Below, in pieces: positions 9,130 through 18,172 of a stretch of 44,420 nt of DNA. How positions within the stretch are numbered: position 1 is the stretch's first letter; each line of letters starts with the position of its first letter. The notes beneath the pieces are model-generated. The model had not been told where the DNA came from. It searched no databases and was given only the letters and a program-made list of their open reading frames with translations. The position numbers and the translations under genes were made by a program. The stretch spans positions 1 through 44,420 of the forward strand of contig NZ_SMKZ01000055.1 of NCBI RefSeq assembly GCF_004349065.1, read 5' to 3'. Source of the DNA: Jiangella asiatica. GTDB taxonomy: Bacteria; Actinomycetota; Actinomycetes; Jiangellales; Jiangellaceae.

Positions 9130-11229
9130 GTGACCGCTGAGCGCGCTGATGCGGTGACCACCGCCGGCGACTACACCGCGCGCCATCTGTCGGTGCTGGA
9201 GGGCCTCGAGGCCGTCCGAAAGCGCCCGGGCATGTATGTCGGGTCCACCGACTCCCGCGGTCTCATGCACTGCCTCTGGGAGATCATCGACAACGCGGTC
9301 GACGAGGCGCTGGGCGGCTTCTGCGATCGCGTCGAGGTCGTCCTGCGCGCCGACGGCTCGGCCGAGGTGGCCGACAACGGCCGCGGCATCCCCGTCGACA
9401 CCCACGCCAAGTCCGGCCTGTCCGGCGTCGAGGTCGTCTTCACCAAGCTGCACGCCGGCGGCAAGTTCGGCGGTGGCTCCTACGCCGCCTCCGGTGGCCT
9501 GCACGGCGTCGGCGCCAGCGTCGTCAACGGCCTGTCGGCCCGGCTCGACGTCGAGGTCGACCGCGGTGGCCGCACCCACGCCATGTCGTTCCGGCGCGGC
9601 GAGCCGGGCGTCTACGACGGCGACGGCCCGGACGCGCCGTTCACGCCGTTCACCGACCACTCCGAGCTGCGCGTCGTCGGGCGGGTCGCCAAGCGGGTCA
9701 CCGGCACTCGGGTGCGCTTCCACGCCGACCGGCAGATCTTCCTGCGCGAGGCCACGTACTCCTGGGACGACCTGGTCTCCCGCGCCCGGCAGACGTCGTA
9801 CCTGGTCCCGGGGCTCCAGTTGTCCATCCGCGACGAGCGCGGCGACGAGCCGGTGCAGGAGACGTTCCGGCATGACGGCGGAATCAGCGAGTTCGTCGAG
9901 TTCCTGAGCCCGGGTGCCTCGGTCACCGACGTGCTGCGGCTGACCGGGTCGCAGACCTTCCGCGAGACCGTCCCCGTGCTCGACGACGACGGCCAGCTGG
10001 TCTCGAAGGACACCGAGCGCACCTGCGAGGTCGACATCGCCCTGCGCTGGGACACCGGCTACGACACCGTTTCCAGGTCATTCGTCAACGTGGTCGCGAC
10101 CCCGAAGGGTGGCACCCACGTCGCCGGCTTCGAGCAGGGCCTGCTCAAGGCGCTGCGCGACCAGATCAAGGTCAACGCGCGCCGGCTCAAGGCCGGCAAC
10201 GACAAGATCGAGAAGGACGACGTGCTCGAGGGCCTCACCTCGGTGGTCACCGTCCGGCTCGACGAGCCGCAGTTCGAGGGCCAGACCAAGGAGGTGCTGG
10301 GCACCGCGGCGGTCCGTTCGATCGTCTCCACCGTCGTCGACCGCGAGCTCAAGTCCATCCTGACCTCCACGAAGCGGGGCGACAAGGCACAGGCCGCGAC
10401 GCTGCTGGAGAAAGTCGTCGCCGCCGCCAAGGCCCGCGTGGCGGCCCGGCTGCACAAGGAGACCGTCCGCCGCAAGAACGCGCTGGAGACCAGCGCGCTG
10501 CCCACCAAGCTGGTCGACTGCCGCTCGAACAGCCTGGAGCGCTCCGAGCTGTTCATCGTCGAGGGCGACTCCGCGCTGGGCACCGGCCGGTCCGCCCGCG
10601 ACGCCGAGTACCAGGCGCTGCTGCCCATTCGCGGCAAGATCCTCAACGTGCAGAAGGCGTCGGTCGGCGACATGCTCAAGAACGCCGAGTGCGCGGCAAT
10701 CATCCAGGTGCTGGGCGCCGGCAGTGGTCGCACGTTCGAGATCGACCAGAGCCGCTACGGCCGGGTCATCCTGATGACCGACGCCGACGTCGACGGCGCG
10801 CACATCCGCACGCTCCTGATCACGCTCTTCTACCGCTACATGCGCCCGTACGTCGAGGCCGGCCGGCTGTTCGCGGCGATGCCGCCGCTGCATCGCATCG
10901 AGCTGGCCAACCCGAAGAAGGGCCAGGACAAGTACATCTACACCTACACCGATCCCGACCTCGACCGGACACTGCGCGACCTGGCCCGCCGCGGCCTGCG
11001 GGTCAAGGACACCCCGCAGCGCTACAAGGGTCTGGGCGAGATGGACCCCGACCAGCTGGCCGAGACGACGATGGACCCCCGGCACCGCCGGCTGCGGCGC
11101 ATCAACGCCGACGACGCCGAGCGTGCCGAGGCCGTCTTCGAGCTGCTCATGGGCAACGACGTCGCGCCGCGCAAGGAATTCATCATCGCCGGCGCCGCCG
11201 AGCTGGACCGCGCCCGCATCGACGTCTGA
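9130..11229 (+). CDS. parE: DNA topoisomerase IV subunit B
   Basis: 699-aa ATPase subunit of the type IIA topoisomerase that decatenates chromosomes. GHKL domain: LEGLEAVRKRPGMYVGST, EIIDNAVDEALGG, ADNGRGIPVD and GLHGVGASVVN. TOPRIM domain: VEGDSALGTGRSARDAEYQ with the catalytic Glu near residue 476, and LMTDADVDGAHI. The EGDSALGT form, rather than EGDSAGGS, is what separates actinobacterial ParE from GyrB. GTG 9130 has the AGGAGG site. The partner parC lies 15 kb away on the other strand, so the pair is not an operon here. Repeat copy C follows the stop. Confidence 0.93.
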   Translation: MTAERADAVTTAGDYTARHLSVLEGLEAVRKRPGMYVGSTDSRGLMHCLWEIIDNAVDEALGGFCDRVEVVLRADGSAEVADNGRGIPVDTHAKSGLSGVEVVFTKLHAGGKFGGGSYAASGGLHGVGASVVNGLSARLDVEVDRGGRTHAMSFRRGEPGVYDGDGPDAPFTPFTDHSELRVVGRVAKRVTGTRVRFHADRQIFLREATYSWDDLVSRARQTSYLVPGLQLSIRDERGDEPVQETFRHDGGISEFVEFLSPGASVTDVLRLTGSQTFRETVPVLDDDGQLVSKDTERTCEVDIALRWDTGYDTVSRSFVNVVATPKGGTHVAGFEQGLLKALRDQIKVNARRLKAGNDKIEKDDVLEGLTSVVTVRLDEPQFEGQTKEVLGTAAVRSIVSTVVDRELKSILTSTKRGDKAQAATLLEKVVAAAKARVAARLHKETVRRKNALETSALPTKLVDCRSNSLERSELFIVEGDSALGTGRSARDAEYQALLPIRGKILNVQKASVGDMLKNAECAAIIQVLGAGSGRTFEIDQSRYGRVILMTDADVDGAHIRTLLITLFYRYMRPYVEAGRLFAAMPPLHRIELANPKKGQDKYIYTYTDPDLDRTLRDLARRGLRVKDTPQRYKGLGEMDPDQLAETTMDPRHRRLRRINADDAERAEAVFELLMGNDVAPRKEFIIAGAAELDRARIDV

Positions 11230-11265
11230 GCCGCGTTCGCTGATCGCCCGGGTCGCTCACCGTCA

Positions 11266-11342
11266 CATCACGAGGCGTTCTCGCGCGTCACGAGGCTCAC
11301 AAGCATGGTCCGACACGAGATTTCGTGCTGAACGTGATCATT
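11266..11342 (+). repeat. 77-bp dispersed repeat, copy C (core flipped)
   Basis: Aligns end to end with copy B. The right half is nearly identical, ending ATTTCGTGCTGAACGTGATC; the left half is more diverged. The central decamer reads GCTCACAAGC where A and B (repeat orientation) read GCTTGTGAGC: exactly the reverse complement, while flanking bases keep their orientation. It lies 36 bp after the parE stop. Confidence 0.9.
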
Positions 11343-11408
11343 TCAGGCCGTGTGTAGGTGGCCGGTAGGGTGAAGGCGGCGGTTTCGAGCAGACGGGGGT
11401 GATCGGTC

Positions 11409-11801
11409 GTGTGGAGACGCTCCGCGTTCGGTCGGTTGCGTCCCATGCTCGCGGCCGCGCTCGCCGGCGGCCTCATGGTGCTCGCGGCGGCCCTGGTGAC
11501 GCCGGGCGGTGACGTGGCGCGCGTCGGCGCCGCGGCCGGTCCGGCCATCCACCCCGCGGCGGAGATCACTCCCAACGCGCTGCCCCGCACCTGCCCTCTC
11601 CCGGCTGACGACGAGGGCTGCGTCCAAGCGGCGGGCGACGGTGATGACCTCGGGCCGCTCGCCGCCACCGTCGCCGAACCGGTCACGATCGGGCCCAACC
11701 ACAGCAGCCGGCCCGTCGCGTCCGCGCCGACCGAGGCCGAGCCGGACTCCTCCGAACCGGCGGCCGGCAGCCGGGCGCCACCGGCATCCGCCGACATCTG
11801 A
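11409..11801 (+). CDS. Small exported or membrane-anchored protein, unknown
   Basis: 130 aa. A basic N-terminus (VWRRSAFGRLR) is followed by a hydrophobic stretch (about residues 13-34, MLAAALAGGLMVLAAALVTP), so a signal peptide or anchor is likely. The remainder is Ala/Pro/Glu-rich and probably disordered, with two cysteines (TCPLP, EGCVQ) that could pair outside the cell. No family recognised. It lies between repeat C and the Mrp operon. Codon use matches real genes, but a longer frame overlaps it, so coding status is moderate. Confidence 0.5.
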   Translation: MWRRSAFGRLRPMLAAALAGGLMVLAAALVTPGGDVARVGAAAGPAIHPAAEITPNALPRTCPLPADDEGCVQAAGDGDDLGPLAATVAEPVTIGPNHSSRPVASAPTEAEPDSSEPAAGSRAPPASADI

Positions 11802-11852
11802 CCGTCGACGTCTGCATACCGTGCCCCTCGCATCCCACGAGGCGGCACCATC

Positions 11853-11893
11853 GGAGGGATCCTGTGTTCGCCGTCCGTTCGAGTCGCTCATGA
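11853..11893 (+). promoter_or_regulatory. Leader ORF coupled to mnhA
   Basis: GGAGGG (11853-11858), then 5 nt, then GTG at 11864 opens a 9-codon frame reading VFAVRSSRS and a TGA at 11891-11893. That stop overlaps the mnhA start region (ATGATG at 11890-11895). mnhA itself has no ribosome site, so ribosomes finishing this minigene probably initiate mnhA. Confidence 0.5.
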
Positions 11894-14799
11894 TGCTTGC
11901 CCTGATCGCCGCGCACTTCGTCGCCGCGGCCGCGGCGCCGGTCCTGGTGGCCTGGCTGCATCGCCGGGCCTTCCTGGTCCTGGCGCTGGTGCCCGCGGTC
12001 GCGTTCGGCTGGGCAGTGGCCATGACCTCACGGGTCGCGGGGCACGGCGCGAGCGCCATCGAGGAGCAGGTCGCCTGGGTGCGGACGCTGGGCCTGGAGC
12101 TGTCGTTCCGGCTGACCACGCTGAGCTGGGTCATGATGCTGCTGGTCACCGGCGTGGGCGCGCTGGTCCTGGCCTACTGTGCCTACTACTTCCGGCCCGG
12201 CGACGGCGACCTGTGGCGCTTCTCCGGGCTGCTCACCGGGTTCGCCGGCGCGATGCTGGGCCTGGTGCTCGCGGACGACCTGATCGTGCTCTACATCTTC
12301 TGGGAGCTCACGACGGTCCTGTCGTACCTGCTCATCGGCCACAACCCGGAACGCAAGGCGAACCGGCGCGCGGCCATGCAGGCGCTGATGGTGACGACCT
12401 TCGGCGGCCTGGCCATGCTGATCGGCATCGTCATCGTCGGCCAGAGGGCCGGCACGTACCAAATCTCGGCGGTCCTGGCCGACCCGCCGGCCGGCGACGC
12501 GATCACCGCCGCCGTCGTGCTGCTGCTCGTCGGGGCCATCTCGAAGTCCGCGCTGGTGCCGTTCCACTTCTGGCTGCCCGGCGCGATGGCCGCGCCCACT
12601 CCTGTCAGCGCCTACCTGCACGCCGCGGCCATGGTGAAGGCCGGCGTCTACCTCGTCGCCCTGTTCGCGCCGGCGTTCGCGGGACTGATGCCGTGGCGCC
12701 CGCTGCTGCTCGTCCTCGGTGTCGTGACCATGCTCCTGGGCGGACTGCGGGCGTTGCGGCAGCACGACCTCAAGCTGCTGCTCGCCTACGGAACGGTCAG
12801 CCAGCTGGGCTTCCTCGTGGTGCTGGTCGGCGCGGGCACCCGGGCGGCGGCTCTGGCCGGGGTGGCCATGCTGGTGGCGCACGCGCTGTTCAAGGCGTCG
12901 CTCTTCCTGATAGTCGGCATCGTCGACCGCGCAGCCGGCACCCGCGACCTGCGGGAGCTGTCCGGGCTCGGCCGGCGGATGCCGGTGCTGCTGTGGGCGT
13001 CGGTGCTCGCGGCGGCGTCCATGGCGGCGGTCCCGCCGCTGGCCGGGTTCGTGGCGAAGGAGACCGTCTACGCGGCGTTCGTCGACATCGCCGAGACCGG
13101 CGACGGCACCGGCATCGGCTCCGCGGCTGGGTGGACCCTCGTGGCCGGGCTGAGCGCGGGCTCCGCGCTCACCGTCGCCTACAGCGCCCGGTTCGTCTGG
13201 GGCGCGTTCGCCGTCAAGCCCGACGTGCCGCCGATCGGGGAGTGCCGGATGCCGGTCGCGGGATTCGCTGCCGCGCCGGTGGCGCTGGCGCTGGCGTGCC
13301 TGGCGCTCGGGCTGGTCGGACCCGCGGAGACCGAGCTGCTCGAGCCGTACGCCGAGCAGTTCCCGCCGGGCACGCACGAGGCTGAGCTGAGCCTGTGGCA
13401 CGGAGTGAACACCCCGCTGCTGCTGTCGGTGCTGGCCGTCGCGCTCGGCCTGGCGGTGCACTGGCGACGCGACCTGGTCGCCAGGGTGCAGGAACGGCTG
13501 GCCCCGCGGGCCGACGCGGAGTCCGGCTATCGCGCGATCATGCGCGCGGTCGACCGGCTCGCCGTCGAGGTCACCGGCACCACGCAGCGTGGTTCGCTGC
13601 CGATCTACCTGGCCGTCATCTTCGTCGTCGTGGTCGCGGTGCCGGGTAGCACGCTGCTGGCCGGCCAGGTATGGGACGGCGACGTGCACGCGTGGGACAC
13701 GCCGGCGCAGGCCGTGGTGGTGGCGGTGATGGTGGCCGGCGCGGTCGCCGCGGCGCGATCGCGGCGACGGCTCAAAGCTGTCGTGCTGGCCGGCGTCACC
13801 GGGTACGGCATGGCGATGCTGTTCATCCTGCACGGCGCGCCGGACCTCGCGCTGACGCAGGTGCTGGTCGAGACCGTCACGCTGGTGATCTTCGTGCTGG
13901 TGCTGCGCCGGCTGCCGCCGTACTTCTCCGACCGGCCACTGACCAGCTTGCGCTGGTGGCGGCTGGGCCTGGGCGGGCTGGTCGGCCTCGTGATGGCCGG
14001 GCTGGCGCTCGCGGCGTCCGGAGCGCGGGTCGCCGAGCCGGTGTCTGAGGGCTTCGCCGAGCCGGCCGTCTCGTACGGCGGCGGCCACAACATCGTCAAC
14101 GTCACGCTGGTGGACATCCGCGCCTGGGACACCATGGGGGAGATCTCGGTGCTCGTGGTGGCCGCGACCGGCGTGGCCAGCCTGATCTTCCTCATCACCG
14201 GCCGCACCGGGCGCTGGCGGGCCGACGAGGCCATCGCGAACGCGCCGCCCGCCCGGGCCGCCGTCGGCCGCCGGGTCCACCGAAACGTGTGGCTGCGGGC
14301 CGGGCGCACCCTCGCGCCGGAGCGCCGGTCGATCATGTTCGAGGTGGTCACCCGGCTGGTCTTCCACGTCATCGTCGTGTTCTCGATCTACCTGCTGTTC
14401 GCCGGCCACAACGCGCCCGGTGGTGGGTTCGCCGGCGGGCTGGTCGCCGGGCTGGCGCTGATGGTGCGGTACCTCGCCGGCGGTCGGCACGAGCTGAACG
14501 AGGCAGCTCCGGTCGACGCCGGCCTGGTGCTGGGAATCGGCCTGTTCATCGCCACCGGATCCGGGCTGGTGCCGCTGGCCCTCGGCGGCGACGTGCTGCA
14601 GAGCGCCGTCGTCGACATCACGATGCCCCTGCTCGGGCACATCCACTTCGTGACGTCGCTCTTCTTCGACGTCGGCGTCTACATCGTCGTCGTCGGCCTC
14701 ATGCTCGACGTGCTGCGCAGCCTCGGCGGCGGCATCGACCGGCAGTCCGTCGACGACGAGGACGTCGAGTCCCTGGAGCCCGCGGAGGGGGTCCGATGA
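11890..14799 (+). CDS. mnhA: Mrp Na+/H+ antiporter subunit A (fused A-B)
   Basis: 969-aa polytopic membrane protein, the largest subunit of the Mrp cation/proton antiporter, related to NuoL. The antiporter domain contains IFWELTTVLSYLLIGHN, ISKSALVPFHFWLPGAM, APTPVSAYLHAAAMVKAGVY and LKLLLAYGTVSQLGFLV, including the conserved channel Lys and Glu residues. A DUF4040-like region with HGAPDLALTQVLVETVT follows near residues 645-665. The C-terminus carries an MrpB domain (LLFAGHNAPGGGFAGGLVAG, TSLFFDVGVYIVVVGL), so A and B are fused as usual in actinobacteria. Start ATG 11890; ATG 11893 is equally possible. It heads a six-gene operon with overlapping stops and starts and shows strong hydrophobic codon bias throughout. 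Confidence 0.95.
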   Translation: MMLALIAAHFVAAAAAPVLVAWLHRRAFLVLALVPAVAFGWAVAMTSRVAGHGASAIEEQVAWVRTLGLELSFRLTTLSWVMMLLVTGVGALVLAYCAYYFRPGDGDLWRFSGLLTGFAGAMLGLVLADDLIVLYIFWELTTVLSYLLIGHNPERKANRRAAMQALMVTTFGGLAMLIGIVIVGQRAGTYQISAVLADPPAGDAITAAVVLLLVGAISKSALVPFHFWLPGAMAAPTPVSAYLHAAAMVKAGVYLVALFAPAFAGLMPWRPLLLVLGVVTMLLGGLRALRQHDLKLLLAYGTVSQLGFLVVLVGAGTRAAALAGVAMLVAHALFKASLFLIVGIVDRAAGTRDLRELSGLGRRMPVLLWASVLAAASMAAVPPLAGFVAKETVYAAFVDIAETGDGTGIGSAAGWTLVAGLSAGSALTVAYSARFVWGAFAVKPDVPPIGECRMPVAGFAAAPVALALACLALGLVGPAETELLEPYAEQFPPGTHEAELSLWHGVNTPLLLSVLAVALGLAVHWRRDLVARVQERLAPRADAESGYRAIMRAVDRLAVEVTGTTQRGSLPIYLAVIFVVVVAVPGSTLLAGQVWDGDVHAWDTPAQAVVVAVMVAGAVAAARSRRRLKAVVLAGVTGYGMAMLFILHGAPDLALTQVLVETVTLVIFVLVLRRLPPYFSDRPLTSLRWWRLGLGGLVGLVMAGLALAASGARVAEPVSEGFAEPAVSYGGGHNIVNVTLVDIRAWDTMGEISVLVVAATGVASLIFLITGRTGRWRADEAIANAPPARAAVGRRVHRNVWLRAGRTLAPERRSIMFEVVTRLVFHVIVVFSIYLLFAGHNAPGGGFAGGLVAGLALMVRYLAGGRHELNEAAPVDAGLVLGIGLFIATGSGLVPLALGGDVLQSAVVDITMPLLGHIHFVTSLFFDVGVYIVVVGLMLDVLRSLGGGIDRQSVDDEDVESLEPAEGVR

Positions 14800-15305
14800 G
14801 TGCCAACCTGACCCTCGTCGCGCTGGTGGGCGTCCTGTTCGCCGCGGGCGTCTACCTGCTGCTCGAGCGCAGCCTCACCCGGGTGCTGATCGGCGTGATC
14901 CTCATCGGCAACGGAGTCAACACACTGTTCCTGGTGGCGTCGGGCCGGGCCGGGCGGGCGCCCATCGTCGGGCTCAACGAGGTCGACGAGATGAGCGACC
15001 CGCTACCGCAGGCGCTCGTGCTGACGGCCATCGTCATCACCCTGGGCGTGACGGCGTTCCTGCTGGCCATGGCCTACCGCGCCGGGCAGCTGCACGAACA
15101 CGACGACGTCCAGGACGACGTCGAGGACGCGGTCATCCGGCGCCGGGCCGAGCGCGACGAGGCCTCGTCCACCTACGACGACAGCGCCGGCGGCACCATG
15201 GACGAGGAAGGCGCGGACGAGCCGGCCGGTGTCGGCTCGGGCGGGTCCGCCTCGCCCGGCGCCGGGCCAGGCCGCCAGGTCGGCCCGGAGGGGGAGTCCC
15301 GATGA
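14796..15305 (+). CDS. mnhC: Mrp antiporter subunit C
   Basis: 169-aa homologue of NuoK. Three transmembrane helices occupy residues about 5-100: LVGVLFAAGVYLLLERSLTR, then IGVILIGNGVNTLFLVASG, then ALVLTAIVITLGVTAFLLAM. The motif DPLPQALVLTAIVI is diagnostic. The last ~65 residues are an acidic, Gly/Ser-rich tail longer than in the classical subunit. The ATG overlaps the mnhA stop in ATGA. Confidence 0.95.
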   Translation: MSANLTLVALVGVLFAAGVYLLLERSLTRVLIGVILIGNGVNTLFLVASGRAGRAPIVGLNEVDEMSDPLPQALVLTAIVITLGVTAFLLAMAYRAGQLHEHDDVQDDVEDAVIRRRAERDEASSTYDDSAGGTMDEEGADEPAGVGSGGSASPGAGPGRQVGPEGESR

Positions 15306-16876
15306 ACGTCACCGCGCTCGTCCCGTTGGCTGTGGTGCTGCCGCTGTTCGGCGCCGGGCTCGCGTTCGCCCTCGGCCGATCGGCCCGGGCGCAGCGTGTC
15401 GTCAGCCTCGCCGTGCTCGCGTTGATGGTGGTCATCGCCGCGGTTCTGGTGGTCCAGGCCGACGCCAACGGCCCGCAGGTCGTGAACGTCGGCGGCTGGG
15501 ACGCGCCGCTGGGCATCTCCTTGGTCGCCGACCGCCTGTCGGCGCTGATGCTGCTGATCTCCGCCGTAGTCGCGCTCAGCGTCCTCGTGTACTCGCTGGG
15601 CCAGGGCGTCGTGGAGTACGGGCCGGACACCCCGCTGTCGGTGTACCACCCGACGTTCCTGGTACTGGTGGCCGGAGTCGCCAACGCGTTCCTCTCCGGC
15701 GACCTGTTCAACCTCTACGTCGGCTTCGAGATCCTGCTGGCCGCCAGCTATGTGCTGCTGACGCTGGGCGGCACCGGCGAACGCATCCGGGCCGGCACCA
15801 CGTACGTCGTCGTCAGCCTGGTGTCGTCGATCATCTTCCTCACCGCGCTGGCGCTGACCTATGCCGCCACCGGCACCGTCGGGCTGGCGCACCTGGCCGG
15901 CCGGCTGGACGAGCTGCCCGACGCCGTCGCGCTGTTGATTCAGCTCATGCTACTGACAGCGTTCGCGATCAAGGCCGCGGTGTTCCCGCTCTCGGCCTGG
16001 CTCCCGGACAGCTACCCGACCGCGCCGGCACCGGTGACCGCCGTGTTCGCCGGCCTGCTGACCAAGGTCGGCGTGTACGCGATCATCCGAACCCAGACGC
16101 TGCTGTTCCCCGACAGCGCGCTCAGCGACCTGTTGATGTGGGCGGCCCTGCTGACGATGGTCATCGGCATCCTGGGCGCGGTGGCGCAGAACGACATCAA
16201 ACGAATGCTGTCGTTCACCCTGGTCAGCCACATCGGATACATGGTTTTCGGGATCGCGCTGGCCAGCGACGCGGGCCTGTCCGGCGCCATCTACTACGTC
16301 GTGCACCACATCGTCATCCAGACCAACCTGTTCCTCGTCGCCGGGCTGATCGAGCGCCGCGGCGGCAGCACGTCGCTGGAACGGCTGGGCGGCCTGGCGA
16401 AGCTGTCGCCGGTCCTGGCGCTGCTGTTCTTCGTCCCGGCGATGAACCTGGCCGGCATCCCGCCGTTCTCCGGTTTCCTCGGCAAGCTGGGGCTCATGCA
16501 GGCCGGGGTCGACGACGGCGGCGCGCTCGCGTACGCGCTGGTCGTCGGCAGCGTCGCCACCAGCCTGCTGACGCTGTACGCGATGGCCAAGGCGTGGAAC
16601 CGGGCGTTCTGGCAGGCTCCGAACCCGGTCGGGCCGCGCGAGACCACCGATCTGCACCGCAAACCCGTCCGGCCCGACTCGCCGGAGCCTGCCGGCCGGC
16701 TCGCCACCGTGGCGATGCGCGGCGCGCTGGCCGGTCCCGCGGCGGGCCTGGCGCTGGTGGGGCTGGCGATGACGATCTTCGCCGGACCACTGTTCGCGCT
16801 GACCGACCGTGCCGCCAGCGACCTGCGCGAACGCACGCCGTACATCGAGGCCGTCCTCCCCGCAGGTGCGCCGTGA
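15302..16876 (+). CDS. mnhD: Mrp antiporter subunit D
   Basis: 524-aa NuoM/NuoN-like membrane subunit, expected about 14 helices. Key segments are NLYVGFEILLAASYVLLTLG (conserved Glu), FAIKAAVFPLSAWLPDSYPT (conserved Lys), APAPVTAVFAGLLTKVGVYA and IKRMLSFTLVSHIGYMVFG. The complex needs A and D together for proton/cation exchange. Start overlaps mnhC in ATGA. Confidence 0.96.
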   Translation: MNVTALVPLAVVLPLFGAGLAFALGRSARAQRVVSLAVLALMVVIAAVLVVQADANGPQVVNVGGWDAPLGISLVADRLSALMLLISAVVALSVLVYSLGQGVVEYGPDTPLSVYHPTFLVLVAGVANAFLSGDLFNLYVGFEILLAASYVLLTLGGTGERIRAGTTYVVVSLVSSIIFLTALALTYAATGTVGLAHLAGRLDELPDAVALLIQLMLLTAFAIKAAVFPLSAWLPDSYPTAPAPVTAVFAGLLTKVGVYAIIRTQTLLFPDSALSDLLMWAALLTMVIGILGAVAQNDIKRMLSFTLVSHIGYMVFGIALASDAGLSGAIYYVVHHIVIQTNLFLVAGLIERRGGSTSLERLGGLAKLSPVLALLFFVPAMNLAGIPPFSGFLGKLGLMQAGVDDGGALAYALVVGSVATSLLTLYAMAKAWNRAFWQAPNPVGPRETTDLHRKPVRPDSPEPAGRLATVAMRGALAGPAAGLALVGLAMTIFAGPLFALTDRAASDLRERTPYIEAVLPAGAP

Positions 16877-17448
16877 GCTCGCCGGAGACACCCGGCGCGG
16901 TGCCGAAGCGGCGGCGTCGGCTCCAGTGGCCGATCCTGGTCTGGCTGACCGTCGTCTGGGCGCTGCTCTGGGGCGACTTCTCGGTCGCGAACATCGCGGC
17001 CGGGCTGGTCGTGGCGCTCGTCGTGGTGGTCGTCTTCCCGCTGCCGCCCATCGTGTTCGGCGGCAAGGTCCGCCCCGTCGGCCTGCTCCGGCTCATCGGC
17101 CGCTTCGTCGTCGATCTGATCGTCGCCAGCGGTCAGGTGGCCCGGCAGGCGCTGAGCATCGGCCGGCCGCCCATGAGCGCCGTCATCCAGGTCGACCTGC
17201 GCAGCCGCTCGGACTTGTACCTGACGCTGACCGCCGAGCTGCTGTCGCTGGTGCCGGGCAGCCTCGTCGTCGAGGTGCGCCGCTCGACGTCGACGCTCTT
17301 CCTGCACGTCCTCGGCGTCCACGACGAAGCCGACGTCGAGCGGGCCCGCCGCGACGCCCTGGTCCAGGAGGAGCGGGTCGTGCGCGCGCTGGCCTCCGAC
17401 GAGGAGCTGGCCGCCTACCGGCGCGCGAGGGAAGGAGACCCGCGATGA
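16873..17448 (+). CDS. mnhE: Mrp antiporter subunit E
   Basis: 191 aa. Hydrophobic N-terminus (WPILVWLTVVWALLWGDFSV), then the family core LTAELLSLVPGSLVVEV and STLFLHVLGVHD, with a charged C-terminal tail (VERARRDALVQEERVV). An accessory subunit of the antiporter complex. GTG 16873 overlaps the mnhD stop in GTGA, which fixes the start. Confidence 0.93.
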   Translation: MSSPETPGAVPKRRRRLQWPILVWLTVVWALLWGDFSVANIAAGLVVALVVVVVFPLPPIVFGGKVRPVGLLRLIGRFVVDLIVASGQVARQALSIGRPPMSAVIQVDLRSRSDLYLTLTAELLSLVPGSLVVEVRRSTSTLFLHVLGVHDEADVERARRDALVQEERVVRALASDEELAAYRRAREGDPR

Positions 17449-17717
17449 CCGTCGTGATCTGGGTGTGCGCCACCTTGCTGGCCGTAGCGGCGGTCCTGGT
17501 GGTCGTGCGCCTCACCACCGGGCCGACCATGCTCAACCGGATGGTCGCCATGGACGTGTTGATCGCCATCGTGGTGGCCGGGCTCGGGCTGGAGGCCGCC
17601 CTGAACCAGCACGCGACGACGCTGCCGATCCTGGTGGTGCTCTCGCTGGTCGGCTTCGTCGGCTCGGTCAGCGTGGCCCGGTTCGCCGCCCGCGACGACA
17701 AGGGGGAGCGAGCATGA
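17445..17717 (+). CDS. mnhF: Mrp antiporter subunit F
   Basis: 90-aa, three-helix membrane protein. The segment VVVRLTTGPTMLNRMVAMDV is the family hallmark (GPT-x-x-R-x-x-A-x-D), followed by helices to VSLVGFVGSVSVARF-like end (LVGFVGSVSVARFAARDD). ATG 17445 overlaps the mnhE stop; GAAGGAGA lies upstream as ribosome site. Confidence 0.94.
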   Translation: MTVVIWVCATLLAVAAVLVVVRLTTGPTMLNRMVAMDVLIAIVVAGLGLEAALNQHATTLPILVVLSLVGFVGSVSVARFAARDDKGERA

Positions 17718-18064
17718 CCACTGTCGTCGAGATCGCCTCCGCCGTCTGCCTGATCGCCGGATCGTCGCTGTCGCTGATCGCCGCCATCGGCCTCCTGCGC
17801 TTCCCGGACCTGCTCAGCCGCATGCACGCCGGGACGAAGCCGCAGGTGCTCGGGCTGCTGCTGATCCTGGTCGGGGTCGGGCTGCGGCTGCGGGACTGGA
17901 CCGACCTCGGCATGCTGCTGGCGGTCGCGATGTTCCAGCTTCTCACCGCGCCCGTCTCCGCCCACATGATCGGCCGGGCCGCCTACCGCCACGACGCCGT
18001 GCGCGCGGACACCCTCGTCGTCGACGAGCTCACGCCCACCCTCGACGACGTCGGCAAAGGCTGA
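17714..18064 (+). CDS. mnhG: Mrp antiporter subunit G
   Basis: 116-aa, three-helix protein. Signature IGLLRFPDLLSRMHAGTKPQ, then LGLLLILVGVGLRL and LLTAPVSAHMIGRAAYR. Last gene of the Mrp operon; its ATG overlaps the mnhF stop. No further same-strand gene follows and a palindrome lies in the short convergent gap. Confidence 0.95.
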   Translation: MTTVVEIASAVCLIAGSSLSLIAAIGLLRFPDLLSRMHAGTKPQVLGLLLILVGVGLRLRDWTDLGMLLAVAMFQLLTAPVSAHMIGRAAYRHDAVRADTLVVDELTPTLDDVGKG

Positions 18065-18075
18065 CTCCCCACCCT

Positions 18076-18149
18076 CCCACGGTTGATCATGGCCAATCGG
18101 CCTTCCGGAGCACGCGGAGGGCCGGTTGGGCCGTGATCAACGTGGTGGG
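18076..18149. terminator. Bidirectional palindrome between mnhG and GNAT
   Basis: TTGATCATGGCC and GGGCCGTGATCAA pair with one bulge, and AATCGGCC pairs with GGCCGGTT with one wobble, giving about 24 bp of stem. It lies in the gap between two convergent genes and can stop transcription from both sides. It shares the GTTGATC/GATCAAC core with other intergenic palindromes here. Confidence 0.7.
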
Positions 18150-18172
18150 ACCGACGGGCCGCGGCGTGGGCG

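Noticed and set aside
11509-11889. Upstream in-frame extension of mnhA
   Set aside because: Arg/Pro/Ser-rich sequence without membrane segments; MrpA normally begins with a hydrophobic helix, as at 11890.
12028-14646. 872-codon open frame antisense to mnhA
   Set aside because: Translation is rich in H/Q/R/D, the typical mirror of hydrophobic codons; no motif.
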